From: Stenopsyche tienmushanensis
Taxonomy: Eukaryota > Arthropoda > Insecta > Trichoptera > Stenopsychidae
Assembly (NCBI GenBank): GCA_008973525.1
Contig: WACJ01000273.1
Location: forward strand, 186,001-250,000
Length of the DNA stretch: 64,000 bases
Reading direction: 5' to 3'
Below are positions 50,185-60,835 of this stretch, piece by piece. The position numbers and the translations under genes were made by a program. The stretch's first letter is position 1. Every line of letters starts with the position of its first letter. Under the pieces are notes generated by a model. It saw only the letters and a list, made by a program, of their open reading frames with translations. It searched no databases and was not told the origin of the DNA.

Positions 50185-53100
50185 TTACAGTTCTATTGTA
50201 TGAATGGTGGAATTTGGACAGTTATCTAAAACTCTGATGTGACAATGTTTGTGACATTTCATCAGGCAATCGCGGCACTCGTAACCCTAAGAAAATTAAA
50301 TATATTAACAAAAATAATATTTATACGCAGATAAAATATGGACAAATCAAAATACATTTTATACCTGTTTACCAATCCGCCTGGCAATATTTTTGTTACA
50401 TACTTGACAAACGACGCTCCTATAATTTTGAAAATATTAACATCAACAATAAATAATTCATCAATGATAAATATATTTAAAAAAAAATGAATATTTTACC
50501 CCGATAGATGTTTTGCTACAAAGGTATGATCATTAAAAATGTGCAATTTTACACCCTTACGCCGCCATCTCGATCTTTGTGCTATTGAGAGAGGCACAAG
50601 GAAATGTTTTTTAACACCGTTGTCCACGGTTTCTAGTACTAATGTAGATGCTTCGTGAAGATACGTTCTGGTGGATGCACCGGACACGGCAGACATTTCA
50701 CTTATTGATGATCTAAAAATATATTTCATCGTTAATAAAAACGCAAATAAACGCTTCAATATGTATATAATATAATGAAAACTGATTTACCTTCGTGATG
50801 CTCTGGATTCGTCGCCAGACTGAGCTGGAGATCCTGGGGCGGACGGTCTTCCCATTGAATTTCTTGTTGGTGAAGGCACTGATAAAAAGTTTTCTGAGAA
50901 TGTGATTTTGAAATTTATAGAATAATGATAAAATTGAATTCAAAACTCATTACAACACTGACTACTTTTGATGCTCGGCAAATTCGCGCGTTCTTCACAT
51001 GCAAATTTTGAAAATAAAGCCCAAAAATTGTGTGCAGCTGTAATTTTTATGTCGAAAAATATCTCCGTCGATCGATAGAAACTGTGACCATTGAAAGCAA
51101 ATATTGATAATATAATTTTATTATTTACCTGAATCATTATGTCGATCAGCACTAACGCTCCTATAATTAGGCTGGTCTTCACTACCACTGTCTGGAATAT
51201 CTACGGATCTGGCTCGAGTTCTTGATCTTCCCAGTCTAAAAATACAAATAGTACATATTCGTTTAGTTCATTGTTTAAGTGAAGGTATTAGACTAAGAGC
51301 TGGGAGCATAAAATGAAGGTCATCTAACACATGTGAATAATTTAATAGCTGTGTTCTGGCGTGTTTCTGGACTACCATTATGACAGTCTGGCGACTGAGT
51401 TCCATTGGGTTTGGGGAGGGGAGAAGGTTGCTAGATTATTACCAGCTTGTTAAGATAATACCAGACTGGTTCAAACTTGCTGAAGCCAACCAGAAAATTG
51501 TCAATTTTTTACAAACAGTATCAGCAAACTGGCTTCTTACACTTACATAAATAAATTAAGCACAATTACCTTTTTTTAATGTTTCCGAAGAAGTCCTTTC
51601 GCTTTTTTTGTCTCGGTATTCTCTCAGGTGGTTGACCATTCGTTTCAGCTACAGGATTAAGATGAACATCACCGGGCTGCTAAAACATATTTTCCTTAGT
51701 AAACAGAATACTTTACGCGTCCAATAAAATTAAGCCAACTACTAATTTATTATTTAATGAATCATTCTTATGTTAACCCTTTGATGGGCATGCATTCACA
51801 TGTTGAGTGCACACTCGATTAATTCAGAAAGATTATGCACGCATATGCCGTGCTTTTTATTGTACACTACAAAAATTAACTCGCTAATCAAAGGGATAAC
51901 GAAAATAAAATCGAAAATGTTGCTATAAATACATATACGTCAACAACGAAAATAATAATTATGATAAAAACTCAATGAGTAGATGTTTGAAGAGTACCTT
52001 TTGTTGCCCAAAGATATTACTTCCATTAAATGTATCAACGCTTCCATTTTTCTCTTCCATCATTTTGTTTTTACTTGTATCTACTGTCACCTTTTTATCA
52101 TTTCTACTCAACGGTGTCGTTGTCAATTCGACATTCTCTGTGTTTTCAACATTTTCAGTTATAGCTTCATCCGTAATGCCGTCGTCGACGGCCATTTCTG
52201 AATTTGCTTGTTCTACTTCAATAAAATTACCGGATGCAGTCATTTCAACCTTTTTTGCAGCAGGTGACAGTGTATATATATATGTGTATAATTTTCGGAT
52301 TCAATCAGGCAGGTTGTGTTAATTGAGGCATCAAATTATGTATTCCATAATGAAAACCATGCAGCAACAAAGATAAAAATAATGCAATTAGTGGATGTAA
52401 AAAAAATTATTAGTTTATATTAAGGAAAATATGGTTACAAAAGGATCATTTTCTATCTACAATTATATAAAAAATATACTTGGATTATTTAAATGATTTA
52501 TGTATTAATTGTGTTTATATAAAATATTATTTCTTAAGTATAGTGTAAATTGTGTAAACTAATTGTCACCTTCATCCAGTTATAAATTAACAAAAAAGCT
52601 AATCAAGAATAGATAGAAAATTTTCATATATTTATCAAAAGTTCTACACATTAATTTTGGATTGATTAAAGCTTTATATAATTAAAAAAAATTATTTTAC
52701 GTGTGTTTTATAAAAATGTATATTGCGTGATAGAACTTTTGCTAAAAACTGTACAATTATATATTTATGGAACAAGGTGTATACCTTAACAAGTTGCTTA
52801 GGAGTCTACAGGCCAAATATCCACAGAAAAAGGAAAAATGAAAAAAAAAATTAGTAAAAAAGGCAGGAGTACAATCAATAATCACAAAATATAAAAGACA
52901 ATCATTTGAAAAATCTGTACATGTTAATAATGGACAATACACAATGAAATATTAATTCGTAAAAGCTTGTAGCAATAAACAAAGTTTACTCTCAAAAGGA
53001 TTTTTTTCAAAATTCACAAAATTCCCTCAAATGCCAATAAGTCAAACGAGTAAATAATTACAATCTTACCCGTTGTACACTATGTATAATAAGGGTGGAT

Positions 53101-56100
53101 TTGTTTGCTTGTGAACTAGGACTCCTTTCTAATTCTTTTAAAGCTGATTCTGTAATAGGAGCTGTACCATTCATTGTCACATCTGAAATTTAAAAATATA
53201 ATTAGAATCACGTCTCACACATCATTCTTTATTTGTTCGTTTGTAACTACAGCAACTATCTTACGGCACTCAGTCGCCAGACTATCATAATTATAGTCCA
53301 GAAAAGAACACACCAAAAATAAAGGTAGCCCAACGTGCCATGGAACGATCTACGCTTGGAGTATCTTTAAAAGATAAAATCAGAAATGAGGATATCAAAA
53401 GAACTCGACAGTGGACGCTACTAAAAGAATTGGCTATGGACGGGACACATCTGCTGAAGAGATGATGGTTGATGGGGAAGAAAAGTGTTGGAGTTGCGTT
53501 GCGACCAAGAGCAGTCAAACGGAGTGTCGGCCGATCCCCTGCAAAATGTACTGAAGACATAAGAAGAATAGCAAGAGGAAGTTGAATGCAGAAAGCGGAA
53601 GATCGAGAGAGATGGAGGCTCATGCAGGAAGTCAATGTTCAACAGTGGACGTACACAGGCTGATGGATGAAACTACAGCAGACCTTAGAGGCAGTAATCC
53701 GATAAACATTTTGCAAGGCAGTGTCAAACTTGTCAGACTATAGAGTACTGCCCCCGACCTTTTGTAGTCTGGAATCTTTTGGAAAGGAGTACATGTAATC
53801 CGTACAATAATGAAAATGATGAGATATACATGGACAATACAAGGTTCATAAAAGCTACAAAGTCTTCTGTTTTTGTTATCTCCTTGCAAAACAACTATGA
53901 TTTCATAGCCAATATAGAAACAGATGTATGCCTGTTTCTTTCCTCCATTCCTCCACCCCTGGATACTGATTTAGGCAGTCTAGAATCTCACTTTTGCATT
54001 TTATACATTGACGAAGCTTTCCTATACATATTCACTATACTAGTATTGGCATGTCGGATTACACAAGTCTCCGGATTAGACCGAAGCTGGATCGCTGAAA
54101 TCTTCCACGTTGCTTTCAACACCGTCTTCTACTAAGACATATTTCCCTAGATCTTCGTCCATTTGTCTCCACATATAACTACTTATTTCATCAGTCATTT
54201 TCAAACTTTGTTTTCTTATTACACTATATCAATATACACTTCTGGTCACTACAACTGCTACCACATAAATGTGAAGAATGATACGACTTGTTCAATTTAT
54301 ATACAGATTCCATGATTCATAATATGTCCAAACATATGGTATGAAAAAATCTCCTGTGGCTCAACAATATATCGTTAAAAATGTAATAAATTCTTTTACC
54401 GAGTGAAAAGATTACTTTTTTTCTCGAAACACAAGGATCTTAAACTTTTCTTTATAATATTCTACAAAAATCCTAAATGGACAAAGTCAGGAAGATTTGG
54501 TAAGATACTGACCATTTTGTTTGTACATGGTCCTAGTTGTAGTCATGGTTTGTCCGCTAGGAGAAGTAGTTTTTAAAGTCTCCTTGATTTTGAAGGGACG
54601 ACCCTCCGTTAATGGAATATCTGCACCTTCGATGAATAAAAACTGTGGACACAAAATTAATTAAAATGTGTTTTATACAAATCAAATTACTATTTATAAC
54701 ATATTTTTGATTGGAATTAACATAAAATTCATAAATATATTCATACTTCAACTGTGAGTACTCCGGTAACGGAATCGTCTTCTAATGGTCTCGACTGCAA
54801 ACTGATCATTTGGCGCTGCGAAGGATTTATCAAAAGTTCATCGACTCCTACGATCCCCAATCCGAGGAACACTGGAGTTCCACCGCTTCCTTTATCGAAT
54901 ACTTCGAATAGAAGCTCTGTTGTATGCGGTGAAAGATCACTATTAAAACGAAGACAGAAACATGTTTAGGGGAACATAAAACATGTAAATTTATTGCCGT
55001 TCACTTAAATATATTCACTTACAAAAGGAAATGTTCATCCCAATACGGATCATTTGTATCTTTCTTAACGCTGGTTTGATTTCTTTGCGGTGGTTCATCC
55101 ATTTCGACCACACAATAAGGACTTTTATGAGCCGTTGGTTTACCGAGCTTTTGGGCTGATACCACTTTCACCAAGAGTCGCTTATCTCCGGCCAGCAATT
55201 GCTCTTCTAAATCATGCTGAGTCGGAGTTGAGGAGTAAAGTGGATTTTGATTCAGCTGAAATTATTCGGTTAAATAAGCTTATTAAAGCGTGAATGAATA
55301 AAATCGATGCCGTATTGTTATGCTTGTACAAACTTACCATAGAATCATAGTGCATCGGTAATAAGCGTGAAGGCGTTTCTGACATTCTTCGCAATCTTGG
55401 ACATGTCGGGTAGTGGGCAAGACTAAATTCTACTTGTGTACTACGTAAGGCACTCACAACAATCTCACTATAAAAAATATAAACAAAAATAATGAAAACG
55501 ATGATTCAGCATCCTTCAACCGTGAATCAAACGGACATAAAAATACCTTATAACTTCTTGTAATTGCTGTTCATCAGGATTGCTTCTTATTGGACCCACC
55601 GGAGCAAGGGCTATCTTTACATCGGGCCATCCATCACATTTAAATTCTCCCGTCAACTTTTCAGTCACGATTAGCACCCGTAAGCGGGCACGAAATCTAT
55701 AAAATATCAATTTATTTAATATTTCAATACGAAATTTAATATCATATGAAATAAATAAATATTGACCTGTTAACGTTAACTCTATAATGTAAAGCTTCAA
55801 CTTTGTCACCTTTCTGTCTAAAAGCTTTCAATTGTAGAGCGGGAGTGGCCTCACAATCGCAGGTTATTGTCTGAAAATTCGGTGTATGATTACATTAAAA
55901 CGATGAAATATTTCATTGAATCAATATTATATATATTTAAGTTATACAAAATAATATATGAATAACATTCACATATTAAATATGTTTAAGCGTTTAAAGA
56001 CTATAGAAATTAATGCTAAATTTAAATACCATACTATAGAAAATTCCTATAATAACACTATTACATGAGCCTTGAAATACTATTTAGATTATTCACTAAG

Positions 56101-56448
56101 AGTCGTTTATATAATATTACGACATTATTATGGCGTTGCAAATTAGCATGAAATTGATGCAATTGTGGGAAAAAACCTCCGTTTATCGTACGACGATTTT
56201 ATCTTGCCGCACAAGATCTTGTAAGGGTTTATGGCTCAATATTGGCAAATACCATTGTGCCTAATTGTCTGGGAATTGGAATAAATATTCATGCTGTTAA
56301 TTGAAAAGTGTCAACGTAATCTTTCAGGGAAAACAATAGAAACGTAACTTACCACGTCGTCTTTGGAGTCGCATTCACAGAAGACGTTGGAAATCTTCGG
56401 CACCGGAGTTTCCGTGAGCACTCTCACTAATTCTACTCCAACACCATG
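50185..56448 (-). CDS. SMP-like / C2 / C1 domain protein, probable lipid-transfer protein (5' part missing)
   Basis: Fifteen exons join in one phase-consistent frame (691 residues): 56448-56353, 55870-55767, 55696-55547, 55467-55338, 55255-55023, 54939-54747, 54642-54513, 53182-53070, 52249-51998, 51679-51570, 51235-51129, 50878-50791, 50712-50500, 50419-50365 and 50286-50185. All introns are GT-AG. Residues 1-160 resemble the second half of an SMP lipid-binding domain (VPKISNV, RARLRVL, GWPDV). A C2 domain starts near 185 (RLLVKVV, SPYCVVEM, NDPYWDE) but lacks the usual loop aspartates, so calcium binding is doubtful. Residues 384-620 are low-complexity with acidic and basic stretches. The C-terminal C1 domain fits H-X12-C-X2-C-X14-C-X2-C-X4-H-X2-C-X7-C exactly and keeps the QG pair, but has Ser where phorbol-binding domains have Pro. 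SMP plus C2 suggests the TMEM24/C2CD2 family; SMP-PDZ-C2-C1 of PDZD8 is the alternative, but I see no PDZ. The N-terminal membrane anchor and first SMP half are absent, presumably upstream. Confidence 0.85.
51777..51895. mobile_element. TTAA MITE, 119 bp, in an intron
   Basis: TTAA at 51773-51776 and ATAA at 51896-51899; inverted ends CCCTTTGAT. The interior matches the 60.7-kb copy in the other orientation (CACATGTTGAGTGCACACTC; AATTAACTCGCTAAT). Confidence 0.8.
53300..53665 (+). mobile_element. RTE-type LINE, 3' end fragment
   Basis: One frame reads KVAQRAMERSTLGVSLKDKI then RNEDIKR, the conserved C-terminus of RTE-clade reverse transcriptase proteins. Further frames read VKRSVGRSPAK and EVNVQQWTYTG. 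It has stops and frameshifts and is 5'-truncated. It sits in an intron of the SMP/C2/C1 gene in the opposite orientation; the 114-residue minus frame over it is a shadow. Confidence 0.82.
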
Positions 56449-56659
56449 CTGAAAACAAATAAGGATTGATTTTATAAAAAGTTCTTGTATAATAAAATGA
56501 TCAAGTCTAAATATTCCAAGAAAATTTTCAAATATATGATGTAAACATTTGTAATGCATGAAATTTTTTATACTAAGTGTTAACCTTTTAACTACCGCAG
56601 TAGTGGGGGATTTAGTATTTTAGTTACGTTGTTTTAATTTTACTTGGCCATTCTACTTA

Positions 56660-56890
56660 CATGAATCAACACTGATTGACTCTGTCCGTTTTATAATATA
56701 TGCCTAATCCCTCTTTTCTTCATTATTGCTTAAATATTGGGCCGTTCCCAGTCGACTTATGCCGCGTCCGAATATTGATAATAGATTATGATTCGTCGTA
56801 TCAACGGTCGATCGTATCAACGGTCCGAGAAGCGGACGCGGTTGGACTACAGACCTTATGCTACTCCGTCCTCTTTATAAGACCGGTTAA
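56660..56890 (+). repeat. LINE-tail composite repeat, copy 5
   Basis: The head AACACTGATTGACTCTGTCC is followed by TATAATATATGCC, then CGGTCCGAGAAGCGGACG and ACTCCGTCCTCTTTA. It lies just upstream of the first visible exon of the SMP/C2/C1 gene. Confidence 0.7.
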
Positions 56891-57203
56891 CGATATTTCT
56901 GGGATAAATACGCTATCAATATCAATCTTTGCCTAGTTTTTAGTTTTTAAGTGTCATTCGAAGTTAAGAATAAGGCGTATCCTGGCGGACATGGATATTG
57001 TATTCAGATTTTGCACCTTGCTGGGCATTTTTGTTGACCGGGCTGGGCATGGTTCCGAATAGTGGGACGCAAAAAAAAAAAACGAGGGTACCAAGGGCCC
57101 TGTTTATGAATTGATACAAAAACTCAGTTTTATTTCTAATGAAACATCGGCAAAACACTCGATTGAAATATCACGACCGATGATGGTTTTGTTCCATTGC
57201 GAG

Positions 57204-57678
57204 TAGGGAATCCAATCCCGGGATCCCGGACAGTTTAAAGTGCACAAGAAACCCGGGATGAGTAAACGTAATCCCGAAAAATTCAGTATTAAAATTTTAT
57301 CTAACAGAAATCGTACACCTCACTAACACAATGAAGGCCACTAAATCAAGACATTTCCGCCGAGATCTGGACGCTTGGAAACAGTGGCGTAACTACTTAT
57401 TGGCGAGCTTAGGCGACACCAAGGGGCAGTAACTGTCTAATCTATGTATACATATATACAGTACATATTGTTATATTAACCTTTCCCTACCGGTGATGTA
57501 TTTACTACACCTCGACTCTAATAATGCGAATATCGATATGAAATATAATAGATACGGGATTCAGAATTTTTGTATTCCTCCGTAATATAAATACGAATTA
57601 CATCAAAGTATTATAATATATAGGTATTCATCTGCAGCGACGGAAATAAATGATTTGTCGGGAAATCGGGAATTTTGA
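57204..57678 (+). mobile_element. hAT element, family A, truncated
   Basis: Starts TAGGGAATCCAATCCCGGG and follows the 25.3-kb copy closely for about 470 bases, ending at GGGAATTTTG. No coding relic remains. Confidence 0.82.
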
Positions 57679-58547
57679 CCCACGCGTCTTTCTGACTATT
57701 GTACAGTTACTATGTGTGAAAATTGAACCAAGGTATGTAAAAATCGACGACGATTTGCTCATATCTCGACATGTACAAATGTTTAATCTAAGCATAGTGC
57801 AGAGACATAAATATAAATAGTTCAAGATTGAATCTGAAATAATCACCCGTCACACGATTTAACGACATAATGTCACGACATATCCCAAAAGACACGCAAC
57901 ATTCACAGATACAGACGTCTCCTCAAAGCGAACAACCTATATTTATACGCCATTTAAAAAAATACATTCTGCTCATTGAAGAGCATACAAGAACACGCCA
58001 TAGGGGTTGACAAAAGGTCAAAAGATTACTGTGAATTCGAACAATCATCGACCATTTAACGTAATCACATCCAAGTGTTTACAAATACAATGGCATTTAT
58101 TTTTTTAATTCATCATCGTCTCTTTGTACCCGACGAGAAAATATTGTATTTTTTAATGAGACATTATTTATCCGAGGCAGAAAATATATTCGTGCTGTCG
58201 CGAGATAATGTGTATATAATTACAAATATTTAGCAAACAAATAAGCTCATTCATTCTCATAAGATTACACAGAGACGCTCAACAATGCAATATTGATAAA
58301 TATTTGAAGAGATGACAAAGAGGAGCTCTTTGGATTGTTTGTCAATTTTGTTATCAGCACACCTTACATTCCTAAATTTAAATACACTGTCTGTAATTAT
58401 TATGATTTTCCATAGCTGCTCTAGATTTTTTCATTTGAATTTTAAATGTTAAATTTTAATTTTTAATGCCTAAATACATGCCAATCCGGATTCAAAACAG
58501 TTGTTCATTAAAATGTTCACCTTTTGTCGGTAGTGCGTGATTTTTTT

Positions 58548-58730
58548 GATATAAAAATAAATGTCTGTCTGTTTGTTTGTTAGTTTGTCTCGTATACGTT
58601 TCTATACCATTCGTCCGATTGTGATGAAATTTTGAAGAGTCGTTGTGCGCACTCCCATGAACGTTATAGAATTATTACAAGCATTGTTTGTGTACGCAAT
58701 TTGTTATGTGAGACGTTTATCAGATTCAAG
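58548..58730 (+). mobile_element. Helitron-like 5' end
   Basis: GATATAAAAATAAATGTCTG, then TATACCATTCGTCCGATTGT, then TACGCAATTTGTTATG, as in the 34.1-kb copy. The 3' CTAG end is not seen. Confidence 0.55.
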
Positions 58731-59469
58731 CCTTTCAGCTCGCACTACATGTGCCCTGAGGCAATAAACCACGTAGCTATCCTACTGCGTTTTTTTCAAA
58801 TAATTAATAAGCGCGTGTTGCATCAATGCATTAATATTAAATACTTATTTCGGGCACGAAATTGGCCATTCAGCTAAACATTTGCAATTTGAAAAAATAA
58901 TTTAATCACGATTGAATCATCAATCTCGCGGACAATGCATGCATTTTAGCTCTAGACTATTTTTAGAAAGAGACGTTTATTCTCAATGCATAAATCACTT
59001 CTGTAGAATGTTGCTTCTATTTTTCTTTTAGTTCTATAATAACAACGTCCAGGGTGGCTCAAATACGTTGTTTTGCTTTCGTTATTTAATTATTTGGATG
59101 CTGAAATTAAATATGCGGGAGCATTAACGAAGAATGCATTTATAAACGGGATCATATGTGCAGCGTTTTGGCAAACGTCTGCACAATATCAGATTTGTTT
59201 CTGTCAAAAATCATTTTATTCCTTTGAAAATGAGCATTCACATTCATTCCCATTGTTGCATTATAAGATCATTCAGGCTATAGCATTAATTCTGGAAGTT
59301 TTTCGACTCAATGCCAAGAAGTTATCAAGATATGATTCAATGCATTAACACATCTTTTGCGAGAAACTTGGATTTTGGTCATCAGCGTGCCACTACTCGT
59401 CATATGAGGAAGACTGTATTCATATTGTTGGGCGACATTTACAGGGTGCGGCAGGGAAAGTTGCCGCAC

Positions 59470-60287
59470 CAAATGTTAAGTGGGCGGGACGTATATATAC
59501 GTCCAACGTAAACTGCATCAAAATTGGTTAGGACGTATATATACGTCTTCGAAATATATGTTGAGTCCTAAAGCAGGCGGGGCTTTTTTTTGTTTAACGA
59601 ATGTGAGTTGTCGATACATGTTTTGACATGAATTTAAGATAGGTAGCAAATTGGTTGCAATTCGCTATTGTGTTGGGGTGGATGTGTACTAGTAAACGGC
59701 GACTAGCATAAGGCAAACTTATAGTTTTAAAATGGAAGGACCAAAATGACGTATAAATACCTCATTTTTCAGCATAAAAAAAAGACGTATTGATGCTCAG
59801 TTCAAACAACATAGTAAAAAGCCAACCAATGCCATCAAAAAATAGCATCACACCTAAACCCTCACGCTTAGTTGAAAGGCATTTCCAAAGAACAAATGAA
59901 AGGGAACTAAAGCCAGGATATGTCAAGTTTATTACAAAAAAGGGAAAGAATTTACATACTGGTGTCCGGATTGTGGGGTAGCACCACGTGTCATCAACTG
60001 TTTTAAAATATATCACACAGAAGATGGGTTTTGAATTTATGTATGGATATATTTTATTTCTTTAAACTCTACGTTTCCATTTTCTTTATGTGCTTTTTTT
60101 ATTGTTTTGTATTTGTTAACTTCTCTATATGTTTATGTATCTAAACAAATAAAAAATATATGTTTCATTGATTTTTTTATAAATTCTAAGCATTTTTAAA
60201 TAAAATAATAATATGAACTCACGCCAGGTGGGCGGGACGTATATATCCGTCCTAACGAAAATGTGCGCGCCCACTTTCGTTGACCGA
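59470..60287 (+). mobile_element. piggyBac-related element, longest copy, with transposase C-terminus
   Basis: The ends match copies 1 and 2 (TGTTAAGTGGGCGG at the left). Palindromes are at 59487-59504 (18 bp), 59532-59547 (16 bp) and an imperfect one at 60235-60252. Inside, one frame reads SRLVERHFQRTNERELKPG and, after a frameshift, TYWCPDCGVAPRV...CFKIYHT with a stop at 60032-60034. That matches the cysteine-rich C-terminal domain of piggyBac transposases. The catalytic core is missing, so the copy is a dead deletion derivative. No clean TTAA duplication remains. Confidence 0.88.
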
Positions 60288-60709
60288 CAACACAACCGTC
60301 GATATGCTGGAAAGAGTGGAGAGCCTCAAAACTCGACTATCTCAATGCATTGACCAGAACAGAGGCCACCTAATGATATAAATTTTAAATTCAAAACACT
60401 TTCGCAAGCATAAATTAGAAGAAAAGACGCGGAGATGCCCTCTACAACTCTAAATTTCGATTAAACCGGCCCCGCGTAAGATTTGTTACATTGCGTTGTT
60501 ATATACATACGATAGCAGTCTGTTTGCATGTTTGCAGTTGGATAAACCATTAAGAACACAGACGCGGAAACATTTTATAAATAAACATTGCCATTAATCC
60601 TTTTGATGCGCGATGCATCTATTGATGCACACGTCATTCATGTATTTGGATTTAAATACAGCTTTACAACAAATTGAAAGAGACGCGATTATACACCATC
60701 ATCGATTAA

Positions 60710-60831
60710 CCCTTTTATTAGTGAGTTAATTTTGTAGCGCATACGTTCCAGTGACGTCATATATGCGGGCGTACTCCCTCTCTGGATAGCTCGAGCGCGC
60801 GCTCAACACGTGTGCGCATACTGATCAAGGG
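60710..60831. mobile_element. TTAA MITE, 122 bp
   Basis: TTAA at 60706-60709 and TTAT at 60832-60835, with inverted CCCTT ends. It is the inverted relative of the 51.8-kb MITE and is much richer in CpG. Confidence 0.78.
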
Positions 60832-60835
60832 TTAT

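Noticed and set aside
50940..51188. 82-codon minus frame beginning MVVKTSLIIGALVLIDIMIQ, resembling a signal peptide
   Set aside because: It starts in another frame of the exon at 51235-51129 and continues into the intron.
53291..53635. 114-codon minus frame in an intron of the C1 gene
   Set aside because: It is the antisense of an RTE LINE fragment whose plus-strand translation is recognisable.
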